Below are positions 1-12,067 of a DNA stretch of 64,000 nt, one piece after another. This DNA is from Pyrocephalus nanus (Eukaryota > Chordata > Aves > Passeriformes > Tyrannidae): contig CM076274.1 in the NCBI GenBank assembly GCA_038380795.1, forward strand, positions 19,934,027-19,998,026, given 5' to 3'. The notes beneath the pieces were generated by a model. That model made no database searches, was not told where the DNA came from, and was given only the letters and a program-made list of their open reading frames with translations. The position numbers were made by a program, and so were the translations under genes. Within the stretch, counting starts at the first letter, position 1, and every line of letters starts with the position of its first letter.

Positions 1-1944
1 TGATATATCTGCTTCCTCTGATTAAAATACTACAAGGTGACAACACTGAAGAAGGAAAGTGGGGGAGACAGAAAGGCATATTTTGAAAAAAGATGATTCC
101 CCATAAATTACTAACAGAGAGCACAAGCCTCCTTCTCTGGCCCCACACACATTGTGTTAGTGCAGCAGCCCAGACACGTCAGAAACTGGACTGCTAAGGA
201 GCTGGAGATGAACCGCTCCCAGCTGAGACACGAAAAAGAAACTCTCCCCTCCCTAGCCCAGATGAGTCACAGAAAAGATCTCCCTGGCAAAGTTTTGCTT
301 CTGAATTTTCCTGCCACTCAGGCACATCTGAAAATATATGGCATGGGCTTATGGACTCCAAGGAGGAGGAGGCCATGCTTTCAGGGTCAGAGGAAGGATG
401 GAAGAGACCTTTACCTAGAGATTGTACTACAGTCTGTGGCAAACATCAGTTTTCAATCAAAGGTGAGTGAAGGTGCTGGAGTTGGATGGGACTTCAGGCA
501 GTGCTTGGACCATGGATGCACAGCGTGAATGTTAGATATTGTGTCCTTTCCAACTTGCTAATACAAAGGGAAGAAGGAGGAAGATGTAAGGAGGTATCCA
601 GAAGACAAGGGATTCCAATGAGGTAAAAGAGACTAATTGGCTTCAGGACAGTTCATGTTTCCTTGAAGGGTACAACATGACTCTATCCTTCCAGCTCATT
701 GCTATGGCACTGGGCTAACAGAGTCCACACAAGCAGCTCCGAGTTGGGAGACACTAAGGAGTAGCTGGCAGGGGCTAACTCTAGAGCAGATAATCAGGAT
801 TTCTGGAGCTTAAGGAGAATGTGTAAAGAGATAAGTCATTTACACTCAATGTGGAAGGAAGTCTAAAATGAGAAAGACTGCAAATATTAAAGGTCTCTGT
901 AAATGACAATGTGTAAAAGAAGCATACCTCAGGATAAGCTGGGATCACTTTCTACACTCTGTCACAAGCCAAAGGTATCCAATGAAACTGAAAAGGCAAA
1001 TAATTTTAACTATTTTTTTTTTTTGCACAGTATACACTTAACTTGATCTAGGATATCACTGGGACCACAGAAGTACTCTCTGTTCAGGAAAGAATTGGAC
1101 TTTTTATAGGTGAGGAGGTCCATGTTGCACAACATACAGAAACAAAGACTGGAGCAGCAGAGTGTACAGTCAGGCTAATTTCTAACCTGTCTCTTGCTAG
1201 ACTGTATGTGAACTTACCCTGCTGCAAGGAAATGGTAGAGACATACAGAAGTCCTGTCTCTATTCCTTGAGCTCTCCTGTTCCCTGTTTTTTCATGAAAC
1301 AGGATTTTCATGTCTTGCAACCATGTAAAGAACCTGGTATGTGTCTTACATTGGGCCATCTTTAAGGAGAAAGGTCTTTCCTGACACCTTCAGCAACTCT
1401 TGATGTATTTGCAAAGAGTGGGCTTTCTGCTTTAAAATCCTTATTTTCTGTGTATGCTGTGTCTCTGTGTTGGCCATAAGCTCCTCTGAATACAACCATA
1501 AAATACTGATAAGGGCATGCCCCTGAAGCCATATGAGTGTCCTCTCCCTGAAACTCAAGTAGGGTATAAGTTTATGCTTCCCAGAAACAGGCCCTAGTAA
1601 GCTCCCACAGTGGAGCATTTGCTTTCTTTTGCAAATAGGAAGGACACTGCATTATGACTGAGGAATACATGAGTCCAGTACAGGAGATATCCATCTGCCA
1701 TCCCCTGTCCAGTGAGAGGGTTCACCATCTTGACCTTGGTATGAATCATTCTCAGTCCAAATTATATTTCTTTGGAGCTGAAAAATGGTTGTAAAATAAA
1801 GGATGTGTTTGTTTATCCTTGCTGAGACTCTGAGTTGTCCACAGCCTCAGCCTTAGGCACAGCTGATAGAACCTAAGGCACTTGTCCCAGCTGATAGAGG
1901 TAATGAAGGCTTAGCTGATGCTACTTTTTCTGCCCTTCTTTGCT
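1..1944. other. Intergenic DNA, no gene recognised
   Basis: No coding region is supported here. The longest open frame is a 124-codon + strand stretch at 154-528 with no recognisable domain and no convincing splice context. A short T run lies near 1013-1024. By synteny with mammals, MSN would be expected further left, but no MSN exon or CpG island is visible. Confidence 0.5.
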
Positions 1945-3655
1945 GCACAGAAAAGGACAGAGACAAGGCAGAGGTGTCTAATGCTTTCTTTGCCTTTGTC
2001 TTCAACACAGATGATGGACCAAGGGGGTCTCAGTGCCCTGAGCTGGAAGACCATGACTGCAAAAATTATCAACTCCCAGTCGAGCCTGAAATTGTGCAGG
2101 ATCTGCTGCTCCAGCTGGATCCCTACAAATCTCTGGGGCCTGATGGGATTCATCCCAGAATCCTCAAAGAGCTTCTGATATCATTGCAAAGCCTCTCTTG
2201 ATAATTTTTGAGCAGTCTTGGGAATCCATGGAGGTCCCAGATGACTGGAAGCTGAAGAACATTGTTCCAGTTTTCAAGAAGGGCAAGGAGGAGGACCCTG
2301 GAAACTACATGCCTGTCAGTCTCACTTCTTTGCCTGGTAAAGTTATGGAGATTATTCTGAGAGGTGTTGAAAAACACCTGAAACACAACACAGTCATTGG
2401 TCACAGCCACCACAGCTTCATGAGAGGAAAGTCCTGCTTATCAGGCCTGATTTCTTTCTATGACAAAGTGACCCACCTGGTTGATCAAGGGAAGCCGGTT
2501 GATGTGATCTTTTTGGATTTCAGCAAAACTTTCGATCCTGTCTCTCCCAGGATCCTCCCGGACAAACTGTCCATCCCACAGCTGGATAAATACATCATGT
2601 GGGGGGTGAGCAATTGGCTCTCAGGTAGGGCACAGAGGGTGACACTGACTGGGGTGACATCAGACTGTAAGCTGTCACTAGTGGGGATCCACAGGGCTCC
2701 ATCTTGGGCCCTGTACTCTCTTAACATCTCCATCAATGATTTGGATGGACACAGACTAGAAAGGACACTGAGCAAATCTGCAGATGACACAATACTCAGA
2801 GGAGCTGTTGACTCCCTTGAGGGTAGGGAGGCCCTGCAGAGAGACCCGGACAGATCAGAGGGCTGGGAATCACCAACCATAGGAAGTTTAACAAGGGCCA
2901 GATTCTGCCCCTGGGATGGGGCAATCCCGGATGTACCAACAGAGTGGGAATGAGAGGTTGGAAAGCAGTGCTGGGAAAGGGCCCTGGGGGTCCTTGTCAG
3001 TGGCCAGTTGGCCCTGAGTCAGCAGTGCCCTGGCAGCCAGGAGGGCCAACCCTGTCCCGGGGGCATCAGGCCCAGCATCCTCAGCCGGGCCAGGGAGGGG
3101 ATTGTCCTGCTCTGCTCTGACCTGGGGTGGCCTCACCTGCAGTATTGGGGTAGTTTTGGGCACTACAATATAAGAAAGATATAAAGCTATTAGAGAGTGT
3201 CCAAAGGAGGCCCTGAGGATAGGGAAAGTTTTGGAGGGGAAGCTGTGTAAGGAGTGTCTGAGGGCACTTGGTCTGTTCAGCTGGAGAAGAGGAAAGGAGA
3301 CCTCATTGGGCTCTTCAGCATACTCCCAAGGGCCAGCAGAGAGGCAGGTACTGATCTCATCACTTTCATGACCAGTGACAGGACACAAGGCGATGGCTGG
3401 AACTGTGTCAGGGGAGGTTCAGGTTGGATATTAGAAAAAGGTTCTTCCCCCAGAGGGTAGTTGGGCACTGAAGAGGCTCATCAGGGCAGTGGTCACAGCC
3501 CCAAGCCTGTCTGAGTTCAAGAAGTGTTTGGACAACACTCTCAGGCACAGAGTGGGGTTGTTGGGGTGTCCTGTGCAGGGCTGGGAGTTGGAGTCGATGA
3601 TCCTTGTGCTTCCCTTCCAACCAGCATATTCTATGATTCTATGATTCTGTAATCC
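1945..3655 (+). mobile_element. CR1 non-LTR retrotransposon, 5'-truncated and decayed, ending in CR1 tail
   Basis: The stretch reads as the reverse-transcriptase part of a CR1 LINE followed by its 3' end. Frame 1974-2201 contains the CR1 signature GPDGIHPR; the reading then shifts near 2195-2200 into frame 2198-2953, which holds VPDDWK, FKKGKEEDPGNY and VIFLDFSK. The catalytic box normally read F/Y-ADD appears as SADD near residue 199 of that second frame. The remaining C-terminal part is broken by stops. It ends in repeated ATTCTATG units at about 3629-3655, the usual avian CR1 terminus. The 5' end is approximate; 5' truncation is normal for this family. The copy is inactive. Confidence 0.93.
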
Positions 3656-6600
3656 TATGATCTATTCTTTTTAGCAAATAAAATAATTTTATTTCTATCA
3701 TCTATTTCTCTCCATTCATGCAACATTAGCAACACTGACAGCTTTAAATCATGCTGAGAAATCTCCCAAATGGAAAAGTATAAAGCCTGAAACACTCACT
3801 AAAGCAAAACTGGTGGGATGCAGAAAGTCTTCCTTAGAGCACCATGGCTATGTTCAGTACATTTAGAAATCACAGGTCTTAAGTTCATAAAGCCCAAGAG
3901 CAGACAGATGGGAAGCCTTTTAGAAAAAATACAGTCAGAGACATGCCCTGCATCTATGATACAAGTGCAATTTACAACAGTTAGCAGAAAGAACAGAAAC
4001 CATCAAGATGTGACTTTACCATTCTAAATTAGTCAAATAGTTATCTGTGGTCAGTGACAAGCTGATACAAACTGCACTAAAACTACTGAGGCTATGTCTT
4101 CAACATTATTACTAATTATATTATTACCTGAGGCAGCTAATTATGGCTGTGAGGGAAAGATCATCCCAGCAATGCTCACACATTTATTATCTTCCAACAT
4201 GGGTCTATCCTGGTCCAGAATAAATAGGAAGCTTTTGCCTCAGGTAGGTAGCTGGGATCTTAAGACTACTTAAACATGTAATTCACTACCAGAAATGCTT
4301 GAAATGAAGCACAATCTCAAATGCTTTGGTGAATGAGGTGTTGAGGCTTTCCTCCCTTTAATAATCCCAATGACAAATTGTAACGGCTCACTCACTGGTA
4401 AACTGTGCAGCCTAATTAGGTCATCTTTAGGAAGCAGTTTAAAGATGAAGTTCTGTGCGCTCTAATTATTATTAATAAATACACCTCCAAGGCAGCAATG
4501 TGAAAGAAGAGAATGGTTCACTCTGTTACAAGCTTTTTAACAGACAAAAAGCAATAGCCTAAAACTATCCTGATATATGCTATGGAACCACACTGGCTGC
4601 CAAGAACCATACAAATAAATACGGATATGATTGTTAACACTGCTAACCCAGAAGGCACAGAGTGTCAACTTCATGCAAGGCTGGGGTGAGGGAAGGATAC
4701 TCCATATTTTGCTCCCAAATACATGGTGGGATAGAAATTTGTTTCAAAGAGACCCAATCACGCAGTACATTGAAGTCAACCTCACTACATCATCCATGTC
4801 TCCTTCTTAGATAGAGACAAAAGGTGGCCTCACCAGAGAATGACTTCTGCAATTTGGCAACCAGGAAGGGAGGGTGGCTACAAATAAGGCCCTTTGTGAG
4901 GATTACGACAGTTACTCCTCACCAGTTTCCTTCAGTGCTCCTCTGCAGACAGGGGTAAGCTGAAATAAGGATACTCAGAAAGTTAAGTAGGACAGATTTA
5001 GCCTCATCACAAGCAGCTGTTTTTCCAGGCACAACCTTCAAGTTGAAAACAGGTTTATTCAACATGTAGTAGCAACAGAGTAGTTACAAGCTGCCTAGCC
5101 ACAGCAAGTGGACAGACCCTCACACACACACATTCTCCCATCATTCAGTCACCAAGGATTTTCCATCACTTCTTTGCAAACATTGTGGGTTCAGAATGAA
5201 AACCTTTTTGGACAAGCACTATGACTTCAAATCTAAATGTATCCAGAAGATCAGTGCTACAATTGCACAGAAACACAAAAAGGAAGAAATATCTGGAAGG
5301 GGCGCTACTTGCACTTCAATGAGCAAAAGATTAAAAGTATGACCATCTGAGAGCCAGTGTGTCTCTTGAGGGTGTTTGTTCTTGAGTCCCGAGTCCTCCA
5401 GTCCAGATTTGGTAACTTTCATTCTCTTCTTGCACATGTCAAATGCATTTGCCTTCTCTGAGTCAGAGCCTGGGTTTTCACCAGGCTCTGACTTCACCAT
5501 CCAAAACTGAATTTCCCTTTGCTTCTGAGTCACTCTGCCCACTGACAGGCTGTGAAGATAGGCTGCGCAGATGCAGGCTGAAAGATTATGTGAGTGTGGT
5601 GCACCAGACTTTAAATTTTCCACACCCTGAGGGCTCAGGAAAGTCACTGCCCATACTGGCACAACAAGTTTTCACCAGTCATGGTGCTGGTAGTATTCAG
5701 GGTAGGTAAGAATAGCGATTATTTCTCTGAAAGTGTCCTGAGATGTGTCAGTGGCCCCTCTCATCCATTTCATGGGTACAGGAATTCTGACATACTACCC
5801 CTTCTGCGAACAGTATCCGTCTCTTTTATAGCCTTTGTAGAGGAAAAGAGAAGCAGTGGATCAGGTTTGGCCCTTCCCATAATGAAACATTTGACTAAGA
5901 GATTTCTTCCAAGGAACTTAAGTCTTCTTTGTTCCAGCTTTGGACAGGTTGGGTCAAATAACTGCACCTTGTTCAAAGCACAGGGAGCACAGAATTTTGT
6001 CACAACCCCAAGAAGTACAGCAGCAAGCATATGCTTTGAAGTATTTAGGGATGCTATGGAGTTAACATGGCTAAAATAACTGGGAATTCATCTCAATGAG
6101 TGTAGACAATGTTAAGAAAACAGAAGGGAGGGACAGGAGTACTGAATTTCTAAATGGCTGAGAAGCAAGTAGTAGGTAATATTATTCAACAGTGATGAGT
6201 GGCCGAGGTGAGAAGTCCTCTACTTCAGTTTAAATCCTGCTCACCTCACAAGCTCTGCAACTGTGTTGGAAATCACAAGATCAAATTACATCACTTAATT
6301 TGCTGCCACTCGGTGGCAAAAGGGGTGGGTACATGGAAGAGCAAATCAATGCAAGAAAAGGGTCTGGGACACAGCACAGTTGGCTACCTTGACGAGGCTC
6401 CCACTCGCAGTAGCAGCAAAGTTCCTCACTTTGTGCAATTATGCCTCAAAATCTCATTTGAGTAAGAAAGCTGATAACCAGGATGGATCATTTTGTCTTG
6501 CTGCAGAAGGCTTTTCTTCCTCTCTGCTGCTCCTGATCAGTGGACAGTGCTAGTCTGGAAGTGCTTAACTGACATGGGAAGTCACAAAACTGACCTCCTT

Positions 6601-7014
6601 GGAAACCTAGTTAGGAAACCAAGACCACGTGGAAGTGCCAAGGTGTGTAGGGGTATAACAGAGACCTTATGACCTCAAATTTATTTATCATGTTGGGCAT
6701 CAATAACAGCTTGGTCCTTAACCCATTGTAAGACAATTTGTATTAAATGATATAATTTTTAAACGAAAGATGACAGAGTTTTGGAAGAGGGTAAGAAAAA
6801 AAACATTGGGGGTGAATGTAGCTATCTAGGAAGATAGTAAGTTCTAAGCACAAAGTGCCTGATGTAGCTAGTTAAAAAAACCACACAGATAAAAATCTTG
6901 TTTGGGGGTCCAATACAATCTATATCCATGATGCTGCTCTCATCTACCCCTAGACCTGTGGCCTGAGACTTGACTCCCTACTCCCACCCAAGCACTGCAG
7001 AAGAGCTTGAAAGT
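3656..7014. other. Intergenic DNA, no gene recognised; TAATTA cluster and (CA)6
   Basis: No gene is supported. A 147-codon minus-strand open frame at 5219-5662 ends in a hydrophobic stretch but matches no family I know and has no transcription context. A (CA)6 run lies at 5121-5132. Four copies of TAATTA fall at 4113-4118, 4138-4143, 4413-4418 and 4463-4468. Confidence 0.4.
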
Positions 7015-7486
7015 TGATCAGAGGCTACAGGAGGGCCACAAGGACAGTGAAGGATCTGGAGGGGGAAGCGTTATGAGGAGTAGCTGAGGGCACTTGGTTT
7101 GTTTAGCCTGGAAAAGAGCAGACTGAGGTCAGACCTCATTGGGGTCTTCAACATCTTCATGAGGGGCAGCAGAAGGGCAGGTACCGATCTCTTCACTCTC
7201 ATGACCAGTGACAGGACTCAAGGAAACAACTGGAGCTGAGTTGCGGGAGGTTTCAGCAGGTTATCAGGAAAAAGTTCCTCACCCTGAGGGTGGTGGGGCA
7301 CTGAACAGGTTCACAAGGGCAGTGGTCACAGCCCCAGTGCTGCCAGAGCTCAAGGAGCATTTGGACAATGCTCTCAGGCACATGGTGGGATTGTTGGGGT
7401 GCCCTGTGCTGGGCCAGGAGTTGAAGTCAATGATCCTTGTGGGTCCTTTCCAACTCAGCATATTCTGTGGTTCTTTGATTCTATAA
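7015..7486 (+). mobile_element. CR1 3'-end fragment
   Basis: The fragment matches in order the terminal part of other CR1 copies in this window: the CTCATTGGGGTCTTCA block, the GGAAAAAGTTCCTCACCC block, and the closing GATCCTTGTGGGTCC and ATTCTGTGGTTCTTTGATTC tail. It carries many substitutions and no intact frame. Confidence 0.9.
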
Positions 7487-8070
7487 TCTCCAGCTCCCCG
7501 GCACGTCCACAGGAGCAGGTCATAAGCACGGATAAGCCTCAGTCCCTTCCTTTTGTTGGGCTGCACTGGAGTAACCAGCGAACTGTCCCACAAACTACTC
7601 TCACAGTGGGTAACAGCAGCAGGTAGCAATGCTTACCACTCGCTAAAGCCAAATGCCTTGCAGTGCTCCTCTTGCTTGGGAAACCTGCAGCTAAGAGGCT
7701 CCGTGAGAGAGAAGTGGGGTCTAGAGAGGGGAAGGACTCTGACCCGGTTGGCAAAGCTGTATTGCCAAGCACAGACCCCATTTCCCCATCACTTCTGTGC
7801 TGTGTGAAACTGTGCTGGCATTTCCCAGTGCCAAGCAACTCCTCATGCTTCCACAGTGGGGAGCACTGGGAACGTTAAAAAGGATGGGAGCTGTATTTAT
7901 TCCCCTCTTATTCAGAGGTCAGCTCAAATTGGTAGCACTGGTCAGCACGCGCAAAGGAATTTTTTGCTGGGAAATCCTAAACTGGCTCGCAAGAATGTGT
8001 TCTTTTTACCAATACTTTCATGAAAGAAGTCAAGAATGCCCTTTGTCATATGGTTTAGTATCATATGGTA

Positions 8071-8146
8071 GTCCTGCAAGGAGCAGGGAATTGGACTTGA
8101 TCCTTATGGGTCCCTTTTAACTTGAGATACTCCATGGTTCTATGAA
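8071..8146 (+). mobile_element. Short CR1 3' tail remnant
   Basis: About 76 bases resemble the last bases of CR1: GCAAGGAGCAGGGAATTGGA, then GATCCTTATGGGTCCC and GGTTCTATGA. Only the extreme 3' end remains, as expected from severe 5' truncation. Confidence 0.75.
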
Positions 8147-11099
8147 AAGTGCATTTTTTAGTTTTCTGACTAATAAAGATGGGAGAATTTTCATAAGCTA
8201 AAATGTCTCATTACATCTTTCTTATTTTGGACATTATATCTGTATCAATACATTATTATATTTGCATGTTAAACATGTAGATGTTTTTTCTTGTTTTGTC
8301 TTTATTTCAATCAGGTGGGTTTACTCAATCAAAATGTCTCATTGTGGTATTATCAAAGTGATTGTTTCACTCTGGACCTGACTGGTGATCACTTGACTGG
8401 ATGACTGTGATAACTGTCAATGGATGTTATCCTGATTGGGGTCTGCAGATTCACTCCTCATCAGAACAAACTTGCCTTATGATGCGGAGTCTTGGCTGAG
8501 TCTGGTTGCCATCTCTGGGCCTGCCCTTCTCAGCACACTTCACCTGGCACCATGTACCTGGTACCTGGCTGATGAGGGTCCTGCTCTGGCTGTTGTGGTT
8601 TTATGCTTGAATCCTGGCTCGCTGACTGACCTTCCAGGAACTGCTGGCCTCCACTGAATCCTGACAACCTGATTCTTAAGAGATATCCAGCTTTTGACTT
8701 TTTTCTAATTCAAAATAAAAACATATTATTGACTGGCACTGTCTCTCCAGCTTCTCATATGCTTTGTGGTGTGCTGTGTTTTTTAATTTCACTTTAGACA
8801 AAAGCATACTGTAGTTGCATTGGAACAGAGGGAAGCTACCTCGTGTTTCAATACAAATAAAGGAGCCTTAAAATGATATCCTGAACAGAAAAATCATAGC
8901 GACAAAATTTAATCAAAATTGCAATTAAACAACCTTGATGAAATTTAAATATATAAATGTTATTGTGTACAGATTTTTTTACTTACTAAAAAAAATAATC
9001 TTAGCACATCATTCTGCTATATAAACAGTGGGATGTGGGGGTTTCTTATACCTTAAAAACTTTCGTTATTTCAAAATTAAACATATGTAACAAGCCTATC
9101 CAGTTAAAAGACTTATTACACTCTCTTCTCTTTTGGTTTAAAAGACTTTTTCCTTATTTCTGGATGACCCAAAGCTTAATCTTTTCTACTCACTGATTTT
9201 AAATGCATTTTTTGACATTGATTACCTCAAGAAGAAGGCTGGCTCATTGTTGCTAATCCCAGTCAAGAAGGGAATGCCGATATTTCTTTTCAGCTGACGT
9301 TCCAAAACCATTTCTAGGTATCACCTGCGCTTAGTTCAGACTGTCCAGAAAGCAAGTAGAAGCAGGATGTTCTTTGCTCCCAGCAAGAGCAAGACTATTC
9401 AGGAAGGTTCTGGGGGCTTCCTTTTCAGTTATAAAGATGAAACGCAGATTCATGCCCCTTCACAGAGGAAGTTCACCAGTTCACCTGCTGGATTTTTCAT
9501 TTTAAGCCATTACTTATAGTACCCTGGCAAGTATGTTTAAAAAAATAAGTTTTCCATTTAGGCCTTTTACCTAGACAGCAGTCTGGTTCTTTGATCCCCA
9601 CCAGCACTTCAACTGTGGGTGCAAATAGCCTCACCCACCCTAACCATCCAGATAATCCTGGCCTCTTCTCTTAGCCAACACCACAGCAAGGCTACAGAAA
9701 GTAGAATGGCAAATTGCTGCTAATCTTGTGTGGGATATTCTGCATAACAAGCCATCTTTGCCCAATACCTCCCAATCCTGTATTGAGCAACCTCATAGCC
9801 AAACCTTGCTGACAGAGACACACCACAAGCATAATCCTCCTTAGATCCAGACTCCAAAAGCATGTGAAATCTATGCTGGTTCAGATCTTGCTCCCTGCTG
9901 TTTCTATGACAAGCACTAAACTCTTCACATCCTTCTTCCTCTCCGCAGAGAGTAAGAATGGAAACTACTCCTTTAAATTTGATTTCTGGTATGTCTCTGA
10001 GGTTTTGAAAGCAGGTAATCTGATCAAGTTTGATATATCCTATCTGTTCCACAGCACTGTTTGCCTTTTACAACCTTTGCATTGCAACTGATTTCTAAAA
10101 CCCAGAAATAGTGTGGCAAGCAAACTGACACATGGTGTTTCTGTGCTCTGAATAAGACCCTTTGTTTGCAATAAACAGCTCGTCCTCTCAGAACATTTTT
10201 AAACAGATAAAAAGTGCAACTCCATTTCCATTTCCAACATCCTATTCCACGTTTTTTCCCTGCCTCCCATCTTCTGAGAATTCATTTTCACTGCATAAGG
10301 CACTGCAGGGCTTTGGCATCGAATGTCAAATCTGCTCCCTCAACCTTAATACTTTGAGTAACGAACTTGTTTCAATTTGGCCTACTTTTATTAACACCAA
10401 AGAACAAGGTAGGCTTTTCAAGGGGAGGTGACTGAAGCTACAATGAACTGAGGCATTTTTCAAAGATGGTATTTTAACAGAATTCATTCAGCATTTCTTT
10501 CCCATAATCTTTGGATTTAATAAAATAAATGTTTTGTACGAGGCAGAAGTTCTCTCTCTTTTTTCCCCTGTTCACTCATATTCAGATGCACCTGTCTCAA
10601 CTAAGCACTCAAGAATACTCATGCAGTCTGAATTGGAGGGGTGGTGTCTTCATTAACTTCATTTGCGTTAGAATATAAGAGAAATTCTAGCTTTCCAGTA
10701 TAAACATTTCTTTAGAAGTTGTTCATAAAATGCTTGTGAAGATGATTAACAGATTCTTACTTCGGAATACTGAAAAAAAAGAAGCTTAAGCTATCATAAA
10801 GTCCTGACAGTTTTGGGGAAAGACCAAGCTACCCTTTCGGTGCTGGAGATAGGACCAAAACCTGCGGGCTTAGCTTTTCTACTCTCAAAACCAGTGCACA
10901 GAGCTTCTGTGGAATCCCACCTCCAGACCCTTTATTCCCATCTCACGTTTCAGCTCTACCTCTCCCCTGACGTCTAAAACAAGTGTACTCAGGAGATTAT
11001 GCAAAAAGATCAGTGAAAAGTTGTTTTTGTTTTTTTTTTTAACTTCAAAAATAAGGCGATTTATTACCTCGATTACTGCAAAAACGTGTAATATGTTGC
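8147..11099. other. Intergenic DNA, no gene recognised
   Basis: AT-rich sequence without a supported gene. The part at about 8380-8700 is richer in G+C and has short internal echoes (CTGACTGG, GGTACCTGGCTGA), so it may be an old repeat I cannot name. The 110-codon minus-strand frame at 9720-10052 has no recognisable domain. An interrupted T run lies at about 11020-11041, just before the CpG island. Confidence 0.4.
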
Positions 11100-11482
11100 A
11101 AGCGGAGTAAGTGTTCTGCAAGTGCAGATCGACCCAGCGCAGCTGGCAGGGCGGTGGCAGTAGCTGTGATCTGGTTAGGTAAGCTGCCTCCTCCCCGTGC
11201 CCCGCAGCCCCGAGAGCAGAAGGGCTCTGCAGACACGTGCACTGCCCGCCTCTGTCTCCATCTTCCCGTCGCAGGGACCTTGTTCCACAGCCCCCCAAGG
11301 CCTGCATCCGGCCGCGCTTCCTCGCATGGCTCCGCTCGCCTTGATCTCGGACACTCCTCGCCGTCCCTCAGCTCCCCGCAGCTGCACAAGAGGCCAATGC
11401 GCCTGTTCCGTGCCCCTTGGGCCGCGGCGGGTCCCTGGACGAGCCCTCACTGCCCTCGGGAAGCGCGAGCAACCTCGTGAGC

Positions 11483-11826
11483 GAGAGGCGGGAGCGCCGC
11501 AGAAAGCGTGAGGGGCGGGAGGCGGGAGCGGCGCAGAGAGCGGGAGGAGCGGGAGGGGCGGGAGACGGGAGCGGCGCAGAGAGCGTGAGGGGCGGGAGAG
11601 GCGGGAGCGGCGCAGAGAGCGGGAGGGGCGGGAGGCGGGAGCGGCGCAGAGAGCGTGAGGGGCGGGAGGGGCGGGAGAGGCGGGAGCGGCGCAGAGAGCG
11701 GGAGGGGCGGGAGGGGCGGGAGAGGCGGGAGGGGCGGGAGAGGCGGGAGCGGCGCAGAGAGCGGGAGGGGCGGGAGACGGGAGCGGCGCAGAGAGCGGGA
11801 GGGGCGGGAGGCGGGAGAGGCGCAGG
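11483..11826 (+). repeat. GC-rich minisatellite, about 34-bp unit with short internal GGAGGGGCGG repeats
   Basis: The block GCGCAGAGAG recurs at 11531, 11574, 11610, 11644, 11689, 11752 and 11786, with a diverged first copy near 11497. Spacings are 43, 36, 34, 45, 63 and 34, so the base unit is about 34 bp and some copies gained extra GGAGGGGCGG subunits. Each unit carries one or more GGGGCGGGA GC boxes. The array ends about 35 bp before the LAS1L start codon. It creates long spurious open frames on both strands made of Arg/Glu/Gly or Pro/Leu/Ser repeats. Confidence 0.92.
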
Positions 11827-11858
11827 CGCGAGCGCGGACGGGCGATTCGGCGGGCCTC

Positions 11859-12067
11859 ATGTCGGGCAGCACGTCGGGCCGCTCGGGGCTGGGTTGGCGC
11901 CGCGGGAGGCTGGGCTCGGCCCCGGGCCGCAGGCGGCTGAAGCCGCTGCGCACGGTGGTGGCGTGGAGGGGCCGGGCGGAGTGGGACCAGGTGATGGTGG
12001 GGCTGTACTGCGGAGACTGCCGGCTGCAGCAGGACGCGCTGGATCGGGTGTCGGCCTGGAAGAGCCG
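11859..12067 (+). CDS. LAS1L: LAS1L exon 1
   Basis: Encodes residues 1-69 and two bases of Arg70. [13 protein letters not shown] is the conserved LAS1 opening; the segment before it is Arg/Gly-rich and bird-specific. The donor reads CCG|GTAGGG. Confidence 0.9.

Noticed and set aside
2888..3388. 166-codon minus-strand open frame
   Set aside because: Antisense to the CR1 3' region and explained by it.
5219..5662. 147-codon minus-strand open frame ending in a hydrophobic segment
   Set aside because: No recognisable family, no promoter or splice context, and the length is not exceptional for a 64-kb eukaryotic window. Kept only as a remark.
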